Position numbers and translations under genes: made by a program
Notes under the pieces: generated by a model
The model's input: the letters and a program-made list of their open reading frames with translations, nothing else
The model's database searches: none
Told to the model about the DNA's origin: nothing
Source of the DNA: Leptospira sp.
GTDB lineage: Bacteria; Spirochaetota; Leptospiria; Leptospirales; Leptospiraceae
DNA length: 44,744 nucleotides
Direction: 5' to 3'
NCBI GenBank assembly: GCA_020831715.1
Contig: JAFIGA010000056.1
Coordinates: 1 to 44,744 of the forward strand
Shown: positions 8,723 through 16,449 of the stretch, piece after piece
Layout of the letters: each line of letters begins with the position of its first letter
Position numbering within the stretch: position 1 is the first letter of the stretch

Positions 8723-11472
8723 TTTCCATAATTGAAGTCATTCCCATTTCTGTTTCTTGCTACTCTGGTTAGGTAGCGATTGTTCCCCCCATCCCTATAA
8801 TCCGCACATCTGTCCTGAATTTCAAAATCATTGAAATCCTTAACAGGAAAGATATTGTCCAATTGATATAGATCCGGATTGTTGTGTAGATATCGAAAAC
8901 CCCATTCAACTAAATTGACGGCAATGCTTCCATTTCTATTCGAATAACACATAACGTCTATTGGTCTTGCATTCGCCCCATATCCCAATAGGACTATGGC
9001 ATCTGTAGATGGAATTCCGGGATTATCCGAGAAAAAATCCCAATCAGGAGTGGAGCCTGCGGTTTTATTTATAGTTGGATTCTCTCCGATTCTTTTATCA
9101 TCAGAAAGAATATTTGTAGTATTCATCTGAATTCTTAATAGATCACCTGCTTGAACTTGAATGTCTCCAACTGTATAAACCATTGAAGGGGTAGCTAGTG
9201 TTGTGGAATCATAATAATAGATACCCATTCCTTTTGCTGAACCGCCTTGGGTAATTTCAACTACTACCTTATCTCTTGATCCGGATTGTCCCGGCCAAAC
9301 CTCTTTAATATAGCCTTCTGCTTTAGGTAAACCAAAGCCGGTAAAGCTAATATTTCCACCTTCAGCAGTACTATTTGTAATATCCAGACCATTTCCATGA
9401 ACATCTAAAGTAATTAGCTCACCGGGATTTTGATTGCGCCCTATGATTAAAAGCCCGGGATCATTGGAATCTATCTGAATTGAGGATGCGCCTGTAATCG
9501 AAGGAGGATTGGTCATCGCCCATCTCATTCTTACAGCCGCAGTATTACCATTAATTGAATAGGCATCGATAGGAACATTGGTCTGATTGACAATACCATC
9601 TCTTGCAATCGATGGATTCGCCGGAAAATTATTTCTGATCGCAGAAGTAGGCGTACCAATCGTACATCCTTTATTTAGATTGTCTCCACTAGTCGTACAA
9701 ATAGCGTGATCGTCTCCCATTCTCCCTGTTGCCCTTAAAGCATCATTTCCACTTCCCGTTCTATTGTTTCCGTTAGATGTATACCAAGAGGAACTACCTT
9801 CACCGGGTAGGGCTCTTCCGTTGGGATAGAAAAATCGTTCCATTGAATGAGTTCTTCTATCTTCGGGGTTTGATACTCCTGCCGCCGGTGGTTCTCCATT
9901 CCCGGCTCGGTCAATGAGATTCATGGACAAATCGTATAATTTTAAATCCATAAAGGAAGAACTGAGTCGAAAATTCTTAGTTCCGGATATTCTTAAATCG
10001 GCAGCATCATTGTCAAATGCTGTAGGATTGAAGACCGGAAGGGAGTTATTGGAATTCTTAATCAGGAAATATCCCTTTGGATCAATAATCATCCTTCCTC
10101 TTCTGTGAAGCTTATGAACTCCCGGTTCAAACCAACTAAATCTATCGGGAATTTGAAAATGAACAATCTCATCCGGATCCCAAGTTATCACCCAGTTCGA
10201 TATATCAATCGGACGATCTGTTGTGTTGTACAATTCAAACCAAGAATCTGTTCTTGCGGGGGATCCTCCCGTAGCTCCACTTCGATATGAACCTGCCCAA
10301 AGAACTTCTGAGAAAACTACGTCTCCCGGTTGAGCTTGGTCTCCTGTATTCATAGTTATTTGATTTGTTATCGGTCTACCTACGTTCCAAATACCATCCC
10401 ACTGTTCCATCAGCTCTGCCGCAACCCAGGGTGAGTCAATGATTAACATGTTCTCATCATTATTATTAACTGCATTATTCGACCAATTGAATGAGCCGGT
10501 TGAAACAATCCTTCGATCAATGATCATAGTTTTGCAGTGGAGTTTACCTCCCGAAGTCCTTAGACCGGGAACTTTAGTATTTTCATTTCCGTCTTCTTTA
10601 TTGAACGGACCGTTCGGATTGAAACGACCGGCTTGGTAGATTCTTGAGCCAACCATTGCCGTTCCACGAATGAATGTAAAATCATGAATTCCCTGAACTT
10701 TAACACCTCTGTTCGCCGCTCGAATTAAAGCTGTTGTTAACTCATCATGAGTCATGGCGAATATCATAAAATGAATTTCAGACTTTGCACTATCGACAAG
10801 CTCAATCAGTCGATTCATGGCATCAACACCATTATAAGGAGAAAAGAAAAGTTCCATCTGAATCCCATTTAGTGTATGAAATCGATTGCTGGTTTTAGGT
10901 TCTTTTCTCTTGGCAAATCTTCCAAAAAACATCTGCTCGAATTCATCTTTATAGGATTCTGCAATTGATCTACTTTCCATTATCGCATAATTGTTATTAT
11001 TTAACATTAAATCAGTATCAGTTAGATTTCCTGTTCCAATTATAGTATATTTTCCGTCTCTAACTGCAAATTTATTATGTTGAATACCCGACGGGTTACC
11101 CAAAGAAAAAGGAATATCTGTTCTTAAAATCGTTTGATAGCCTCGAGTCATTGCCTCATCAACATCACCTACCATTCGAATTTTAACACCTTTTGCTCTA
11201 GCATTAATGATTGCATCAATGATTACTTCTCTACCAAGATTATAAACCGCAATATCAAGGGTATCTTCAGCTTCGTTTATGAACTTTACCCACTCGTAAT
11301 CGATCCCTTTATCGACCGCTGTCTCTCTGGATATTCCTGGATCGGACCAAAAAACTCTAAATAAAGCATTAGCCCCAAAGATAAATCCCGGGTCACTGAA
11401 CAATTTGTCCCCATCACCACGATTGCAGTTAACGAGTGATATTAGAAATATTAAAAAAGTTAATTTTTTCAT
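8719..11472 (-). CDS. phospholipase D-family lipoprotein with lamin-tail domains
   Basis: 917 residues. The ATG follows AGGAG at a spacing of about 9, and the signal peptide ends in SLVNC (Cys16). Two PLD-superfamily HKD motifs are intact: H132-N-K134...D139 (QHNKFAVRD, then GTGNLT) and H312-C-K314...D319 (LHCKTMIID, then TGSFNWSNNA). This gives the bilobal active site of the family, which hydrolyses phosphodiester bonds in phospholipids or nucleic acids. The order HKD, GTGN/GSFN resembles the Nuc and cardiolipin-synthase branch. A lamin-tail domain follows at about 383-560 (VVFSEVLWAG, SWFELYNTTDRPI). A divergent second LTD-like region lies near 640-917 and shares the DWDFFSDNPGIPSTD pattern with LTDs 1 and 2 of the 1135-residue protein. 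It is probably surface or periplasmic. The substrate cannot be told from sequence. It is 16 bp downstream of the beta-barrel gene. Confidence 0.9.
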   Translation of the reverse strand: MKKLTFLIFLISLVNCNRGDGDKLFSDPGFIFGANALFRVFWSDPGISRETAVDKGIDYEWVKFINEAEDTLDIAVYNLGREVIIDAIINARAKGVKIRMVGDVDEAMTRGYQTILRTDIPFSLGNPSGIQHNKFAVRDGKYTIIGTGNLTDTDLMLNNNNYAIMESRSIAESYKDEFEQMFFGRFAKRKEPKTSNRFHTLNGIQMELFFSPYNGVDAMNRLIELVDSAKSEIHFMIFAMTHDELTTALIRAANRGVKVQGIHDFTFIRGTAMVGSRIYQAGRFNPNGPFNKEDGNENTKVPGLRTSGGKLHCKTMIIDRRIVSTGSFNWSNNAVNNNDENMLIIDSPWVAAELMEQWDGIWNVGRPITNQITMNTGDQAQPGDVVFSEVLWAGSYRSGATGGSPARTDSWFELYNTTDRPIDISNWVITWDPDEIVHFQIPDRFSWFEPGVHKLHRRGRMIIDPKGYFLIKNSNNSLPVFNPTAFDNDAADLRISGTKNFRLSSSFMDLKLYDLSMNLIDRAGNGEPPAAGVSNPEDRRTHSMERFFYPNGRALPGEGSSSWYTSNGNNRTGSGNDALRATGRMGDDHAICTTSGDNLNKGCTIGTPTSAIRNNFPANPSIARDGIVNQTNVPIDAYSINGNTAAVRMRWAMTNPPSITGASSIQIDSNDPGLLIIGRNQNPGELITLDVHGNGLDITNSTAEGGNISFTGFGLPKAEGYIKEVWPGQSGSRDKVVVEITQGGSAKGMGIYYYDSTTLATPSMVYTVGDIQVQAGDLLRIQMNTTNILSDDKRIGENPTINKTAGSTPDWDFFSDNPGIPSTDAIVLLGYGANARPIDVMCYSNRNGSIAVNLVEWGFRYLHNNPDLYQLDNIFPVKDFNDFEIQDRCADYRDGGNNRYLTRVARNRNGNDFNYGN

Positions 11473-11488
11473 TTTTCTAACTCCTATC

Positions 11489-13543
11489 CTAAAATATCAA
11501 ACTGGTTCCCAACTGAAAACCTGTAAATCTTGCATTCCCCTGTGGTGCATCCTGAATCAATCCTTGAGTTGCATAAAATCTCATAGGAATTAGCACCCCC
11601 CAAGTCGCCCAGACTTTAAAACCTCTAAATACATTCCAATCCAATCCAACATTGTATTCTTCACCAAGAGGAGCTCCCATTCTCCGAGCCGCCAATATAA
11701 CAGCATTGTTGTCCGGATAGAATCCGGCAACCTGTTCGAATACAAAGTTTTGAATTTCAGTGTTTATACCGGAATTGTTTCTCAATAAAAAGTTCGGATT
11801 CGCTCGCTGTCTATTGCCCAAGAAAGAAAATTGATTGGTATCTTCCATTCTCCACCAATCCAACTTTAAAAATAAATTACTTAATATACCAAAATAGAAT
11901 CCTAGATGTTTAAATTGGGTTCCTGTTTTACGATCTTGTCTGTACAATTCGTCTACCGTTCCCTGGTGAGAAGTGTAAGCCGTAGGGTGGACACCCCAAT
12001 AAAGGTCAGTTAAGATTCCGCCCACTTGGTCTCCTTTAAAGGATACAAATCCTGTTGAATATTGCTGACCATTGGCATAGTAGCGGCCACCATCAGAGAA
12101 AAAATAACTTGGTTGAAATCTCAATCTTCTCCTGAATGCTGAAAATTCCATCTCCAGGTGATAAGATTTTCCATTTGTATCCACATCCCGACTTTCAAAT
12201 AATAAAGATGGAACTTTTCTATCTACACCAAATGACTCCGCATAGGTAAATGCAGAACGGAACCATCTTCCAATTCCATAATTTAGCCTTGCCCCACGCA
12301 TAACAACATAATCATTATCAATAAAATTGCCTGCCGTACCCAAGAAAGATCTATCAGCACCTCCGAATGGCTGATTCGATCCACTGTAATGAGCGATAAA
12401 GTAAAAAGGAGCTATTTCTAAATGGCTTCCTACAAAATCAGAATCGCCATAAACTGAATAACGGTATTTGAACCCATGTCGCAATGTATCTGCTCGTCCA
12501 TCAAAGTTGTTGACAGTCGGAGATGAAAAACTTAAAAAACGTATGAAGTTAACATCTCGGGTGTCGGGAGCGTTGGAAAACACATCCACTAACAATAGAT
12601 CCAATTTACCCCACTTTGGATCATGCCATTTGAATACAATAGCATCCAAAATATCATCCTGGTGAAAATCCCTGAAAATTCGACCACCTAATCGAAAATC
12701 TTGTCTTCCAACTCTTAAGCTAACGCGATCGTTTTGTCTTGGGTTTAATTTAAAATGCCAGTCGAAATACAACTGTCCGAAGTTTAGAGTATTGGCTCCA
12801 TTTTGTGTTACTCGAATATCGTTATTCGTATCCCTACCGGCTAATTGGTCTTGTCCCCAGAATCCGAAGCGCCACACATCGAATCTTAAGTCTAATCTTG
12901 GATGAACCGGAAAGAAACTATCGAACTGAATTCCACCTGCGATGAATTGTACCCTATCATCAGTTCTTTCTATAGAAGTTTGGTTGGTCTCATCTAGTCT
13001 GCGAAGATTTCCATTATTGAAATAATTTCCATGAGTCCAATATAATAATTGCCATTGGTATCGTTCTGCTATTCCTTTCTTGAAATCGGGAGACTGAACT
13101 TGCATGAATAGTTCTCTGGAAAATCCTCCATATCTTTGGCTGTCTTCTACGTCTTGTGGAGTCATATCTTCATCACCAAAAAACAAAGTGTTCACTGGAG
13201 AGCCTGTAGGTTTTTCTGATTCCCTTTTCTTTTTCTCTTCTTCCGATAGAGGTTTTCCTGCTCGAAGTGCCCTCATTTCCTGTTTTAACAACTCTATCTC
13301 GTCTCTCATTTGTTGGATTTCAGGATCAGAAGATTGGGATTGTTTTTGGAGTTCGACTCTCCTTTTATTTTCTTTCTCTACTTCATCTCTTTCTTTTGGA
13401 CCACCACCTTCAGAACCTGTGATCTGATCTATTCTTTGATCGATTGAAAAAATAGGAACAATACCATAAATAAGTGCTATCGTTAACAATAATAAGAGAT
13501 ATTTGAATTTAATCATTGAGCGAAGTTTCATTGAAGATCCCAT
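11489..13543 (-). CDS. outer-membrane beta-barrel protein with N-terminal coiled coil
   Basis: Up to 684 residues. The start is uncertain: the ATGs at 13543, 13531 and 13516 are all in frame, and 13531 has GGGAT just upstream. A signal peptide (KYLLLLLTIALIYGIVPIFS) is followed by a charged heptad-like region at about 45-110 (EKENKRRVELQKQ, MRDEIELLKQEMRALR) predicted to be coiled coil. From about 125 to the end there are alternating hydrophobic/aromatic strands separated by polar turns (LDLRFDVWRFGFWG, LYFDWHFKLNP, DRVSLRVGRQDFRLGG), and the protein ends TSLIF with a terminal Phe, as outer-membrane barrels do. The closest type I can suggest is the alginate-export/porin-like group. It sits between LTD lipoprotein genes with 16 and 44 bp gaps, so it may export or anchor their products. 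Confidence 0.8.
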   Translation of the reverse strand: MGSSMKLRSMIKFKYLLLLLTIALIYGIVPIFSIDQRIDQITGSEGGGPKERDEVEKENKRRVELQKQSQSSDPEIQQMRDEIELLKQEMRALRAGKPLSEEEKKKRESEKPTGSPVNTLFFGDEDMTPQDVEDSQRYGGFSRELFMQVQSPDFKKGIAERYQWQLLYWTHGNYFNNGNLRRLDETNQTSIERTDDRVQFIAGGIQFDSFFPVHPRLDLRFDVWRFGFWGQDQLAGRDTNNDIRVTQNGANTLNFGQLYFDWHFKLNPRQNDRVSLRVGRQDFRLGGRIFRDFHQDDILDAIVFKWHDPKWGKLDLLLVDVFSNAPDTRDVNFIRFLSFSSPTVNNFDGRADTLRHGFKYRYSVYGDSDFVGSHLEIAPFYFIAHYSGSNQPFGGADRSFLGTAGNFIDNDYVVMRGARLNYGIGRWFRSAFTYAESFGVDRKVPSLLFESRDVDTNGKSYHLEMEFSAFRRRLRFQPSYFFSDGGRYYANGQQYSTGFVSFKGDQVGGILTDLYWGVHPTAYTSHQGTVDELYRQDRKTGTQFKHLGFYFGILSNLFLKLDWWRMEDTNQFSFLGNRQRANPNFLLRNNSGINTEIQNFVFEQVAGFYPDNNAVILAARRMGAPLGEEYNVGLDWNVFRGFKVWATWGVLIPMRFYATQGLIQDAPQGNARFTGFQLGTSLIF

Positions 13544-13587
13544 TTTTTATTTGATTGGTAGAAAAATATATATATATAAAATGCATT

Positions 13588-15573
13588 TTATTCACCCCTT
13601 CCCGGCGTTCCATTCACTGTCCCACATGAAAAATCTACTGAGTTATTTCCCGTGTTTTGAGTATTATTCACTCTTCGGATAGCTTGATTCACACCAACAC
13701 AGTTAGGTGCTCTAGCACCTTGAAAAGCTCTGGAACTAGCCTCCCATCCTAAATAATCCAACACTAGCGCATCTCCCGGTGTAAGGGCTCCCGGTGTTGG
13801 ATCACCTTGTCCATCAGGAGGAGCTTGAGTTGTTTTAGTTAAAACCATTGAGTTCGATTGGAAGAACTGTCTTGGGTTAGCAACAAAATCAGCAGATCTG
13901 AATAATGCCTTTCGACCGGCATTTTCCATAGATGTTCTGGAATAGCAGCCTTTGTCCTGAGAGATTACAGCTAAATATTCTCCCGGAGCTAGATTAATAG
14001 AAGGAAAGGTATAATAAATAGATAGGTTACCGCTTGCATTTACGGTATGAAGTCTAGCTCCTCCTAGATTGTAGATCTGATTGCTATTATTTACAATCTC
14101 AACAAAGTTATCACCTGCAGTTGACAAACAATTTTCTCCGGAGAATCCCCCCTCAAAGCCTAATCCATCGTTGGCGGAAATCAAAACTTCCGAAATTAAG
14201 ATATCCCCGGCTTGTGCATTAATGATTGGTTCCGCCTGCGGGGCAAATTGACATTCATTTGCTCTACCGGGTGAAGCTGACTCAATAAAGAAATCTTGAC
14301 CGTTGTTTCTGGAGTCGGCTCCATCCGGACATCTGGAAATCGCTGAGTCATCAAACAAAGGTATAGTTGGTGATCCACGGAAATTGTTCTGGCTATTATT
14401 ATCTGTCATTCCAACAAAGTCAATCACTCGGTTTTCAAATGGAGATTGAATTCGGGCTGTTCCTTTTGTAAGAGCAATGCAGTCATCATTGCTGATTGTA
14501 ATCCCACCGGAGGACTTAAAATTTCGATCAATATTGGGAAGGCTATTTCCATTTCTGGCAAGGGTAATGAATCCACGAGGAGCAATAGATAGTCCGGTTA
14601 GATCTTCTTTTTGAGTTGCACTGGTTAGAGTAGAGCAAGCATTGGATGTATATCTTTGTATAAAGACATCATCAAGTGAGATTTCCAGATCAGTGGGATT
14701 GTATATTTCTATAAAGTCATTTTGCGTAACAGAATCGACAGCATTTCCAATCTCGTTAATACGAATTCTTCCTCTTTTGTCAAGCTCTGTATCCAATGGA
14801 GGGGATTGTCTCCATTGGACGACTGATGGAATACGGTACCAATTGCCCGGTTTATCCTCTCTTGTCTGGGCAAAAAATCTAGACTCAATTTCAATCTTAG
14901 GAGATAAAATATCCGGTGCAACTCGTGTAAAATATGTCTGCGTTCCGATTGCGGCTTCTACATTGATAGGTCTGAGTCTTCCTGATTCACCGAACAAATT
15001 GTAATAAATCCCGACATAAAGATCGTATAATTCTCTATCACCGACAGGATTTGTCGGTCCGGAAAATGGAGTGTAATCACCTAGGTAATCTCTGGGAACT
15101 CCGGCATTGTCGGAAACTTTCACATTCATATAATATTTATCAGCATTTGTATTAAAAGCTTGGGGTGGTTCTCTGAAGATGTAGCGACTTCCTAAAAAAC
15201 CTAGATCTTGAGAAAACCCAACCCCTCTTAAACAAGCTCTAGAAGCACTGCCACAAACAGTAGCATTACCTGTACAGCAATTTAAGTTAACATCTGCTCC
15301 ACGTTGAAAAACAAAAACTCCTATATAGGAAGCCTCAGTGAATAGAGGATTTCTTTTGAAATGAGTGTTGTTGAATTCAACTTGTATATTACCCAGACTG
15401 TCGAATTTTACATAGCCTTGGTCTCTAATTAGTTCGTCCCCACCTAGAAGACCTGAAAGTACGCCCTGGTCAAGTGCATCATCAAAGTTTCTGCAATTCC
15501 CAAATGAGAAGAGTGCAGAACAAATTGCTAAAAAGCTGATGTATCTATTGATTTCGTGCATGGTAAGAAGCAT
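13588..15573 (-). CDS. lipoprotein with two lamin-tail domains
   Basis: 661 residues from the ATG at 15573; a second in-frame ATG at 15561 is possible. The signal peptide ends in FSFGNC (Cys27). Residues 50-260 form an N-terminal region I do not recognise, with six cysteines between 98 and 114 (LNCCTGNATVC, RACL). An LTD spans about 268-440 (RIRINEIGNAV, DFIEIYNPTDLEISL, closing SRCPDG) and a second about 455-660 (ILISEVLISAND, NFVEIVNNSNQIYNL). LTDs have an Ig-like fold and in bacteria are often attached to secreted or membrane-associated phosphoesterases. Here none is attached, so the protein looks like a binding or scaffold component. It is second in the cluster, 102 bp after the 210-residue lipoprotein and 44 bp before the barrel gene. 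Confidence 0.85.
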   Translation of the reverse strand: MLLTMHEINRYISFLAICSALFSFGNCRNFDDALDQGVLSGLLGGDELIRDQGYVKFDSLGNIQVEFNNTHFKRNPLFTEASYIGVFVFQRGADVNLNCCTGNATVCGSASRACLRGVGFSQDLGFLGSRYIFREPPQAFNTNADKYYMNVKVSDNAGVPRDYLGDYTPFSGPTNPVGDRELYDLYVGIYYNLFGESGRLRPINVEAAIGTQTYFTRVAPDILSPKIEIESRFFAQTREDKPGNWYRIPSVVQWRQSPPLDTELDKRGRIRINEIGNAVDSVTQNDFIEIYNPTDLEISLDDVFIQRYTSNACSTLTSATQKEDLTGLSIAPRGFITLARNGNSLPNIDRNFKSSGGITISNDDCIALTKGTARIQSPFENRVIDFVGMTDNNSQNNFRGSPTIPLFDDSAISRCPDGADSRNNGQDFFIESASPGRANECQFAPQAEPIINAQAGDILISEVLISANDGLGFEGGFSGENCLSTAGDNFVEIVNNSNQIYNLGGARLHTVNASGNLSIYYTFPSINLAPGEYLAVISQDKGCYSRTSMENAGRKALFRSADFVANPRQFFQSNSMVLTKTTQAPPDGQGDPTPGALTPGDALVLDYLGWEASSRAFQGARAPNCVGVNQAIRRVNNTQNTGNNSVDFSCGTVNGTPGRGE

Positions 15574-15675
15574 GAGAATTCCCGGTTCCTAATATCAATT
15601 TTACTCAAGAACATTGCAAAATAATTACAATCAGATAAATATTTTATTAACTTATAATAGACTAAACTCATGATT

Positions 15676-16308
15676 TTACACATTCTGTTCCGGTGTTGGT
15701 TCACCATCACCGTCCTCGGTCTCTTCATCTTGGCTGGTTATATTTCCCGATCCAACCGCTTTTGCCGAATATGTAGCGCGAATTGAGCCATTGGTTACGC
15801 GGTTGGAAATTGAGGGTGCTCCATTTACATTCCTAATGTTGAATCCGAATTCTCCTCGCTGAACTCCTTCTCTGTCTGAAACTGATACAATCCAGCTACC
15901 ATACTTGATTCCTGTTGAGAAGAAACCTTGGGAATCGGGAGTCACTCTGGTATTTTGACCTAATTGCAAATTTATTTCTAATGAATTGTTAGGGATTTCT
16001 TCTAGCGCGGGTGAATTCTTTTGAGAACCGGAAGGGGTTAGTGTTCCCGGTCGAAATGACAAGGAACCCGCACCAATAGGATTTGTATTATTTGCTCCTC
16101 GAAATACAATTACATTCCCTTCGACAATAGCATCCGGCTGATTGGAAACCGCTGTGTATAGAGCCAATGCTATAAAAAGTTCATCATTCGATTCCGGTTC
16201 TGAACCTAGCCCTAAATCTCTCAGGGAGCAATTGACAAATAAGAAAATTGCGACAAATCCAATGACTAATAGAGAATGTCCGAATTTCCTCAAATGAAAT
16301 GTTTCCAT
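15676..16308 (-). CDS. lipoprotein with transthyretin/Cna-B-like domain
   Basis: 210 residues from the ATG at 16308, preferred over 16344 because it places a basic n-region (METFHLRKF) directly before the hydrophobic core and the lipobox LFVNC. Neither start has a clear ribosome site. About residues 60-170 form a beta-rich module (VEGNVIVFRG, SQGFFSTGIKYGSWIVSVSD, GEFGFNIRNVNGAPSI) that resembles carboxypeptidase-regulatory/Cna-B modules. It is similar by eye to the N-terminal module of the 1135-residue protein, including the SxGFFS and GxFxFxIxxVN patterns. The C-terminus is acidic and disordered (SQDEETEDGDGEPTPE). It is first in the LTD cluster, directly downstream of the TRAP operon terminator, and probably a surface protein of unknown function. 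Confidence 0.75.
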   Translation of the reverse strand: METFHLRKFGHSLLVIGFVAIFLFVNCSLRDLGLGSEPESNDELFIALALYTAVSNQPDAIVEGNVIVFRGANNTNPIGAGSLSFRPGTLTPSGSQKNSPALEEIPNNSLEINLQLGQNTRVTPDSQGFFSTGIKYGSWIVSVSDREGVQRGEFGFNIRNVNGAPSISNRVTNGSIRATYSAKAVGSGNITSQDEETEDGDGEPTPEQNV

Positions 16309-16374
16309 ATGGAAACTATGAGGAATTCGGTAAATAAATTGCAACTTATTATTGATTTAAATATTACATAATTA

Positions 16375-16380
16375 TGTCAA
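16375..16380 (-). promoter_or_regulatory. possible -35 element for the lamin-tail cluster
   Basis: TTGACA on the minus strand lies just after the TRAP operon terminator and about 70 bp before the first cluster gene. The downstream sequence is very AT-rich, but no clean -10 hexamer occurs at 16-18 bp spacing, so the assignment is tentative. Confidence 0.25.
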
Positions 16381-16383
16381 TTT

Positions 16384-16417
16384 CAAAAAAAAGAGCAGGT
16401 TTTCATACCTGCTCTTT
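16384..16417 (-). terminator. rho-independent terminator after tatM
   Basis: An 11-bp stem (16390-16400 with 16407-16417; core AGAGCAGGT/ACCTGCTCT) with a 6-base loop. On the minus strand it is followed by a run of eight T (A-run at 16385-16392 on the plus strand). It lies about 33 bp after the tatM stop codon and separates the TRAP operon from the lamin-tail cluster. Confidence 0.85.
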
Positions 16418-16449
16418 ATCGTCTCTAGAGAAATTTAATCATTTGAAGG

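Noticed and set aside
8403..8747. N-terminal extension of the pseudo-PLD gene to 8747
   Set aside because: It would overlap the small lipoprotein gene and put 115 residues before a perfectly good signal peptide; the ATG at 8402 has its own ribosome site.
16375..16380. Complete promoter for the lamin-tail cluster
   Set aside because: A TTGACA is present but no acceptable -10 follows at the right distance, so only a tentative -35 is listed.
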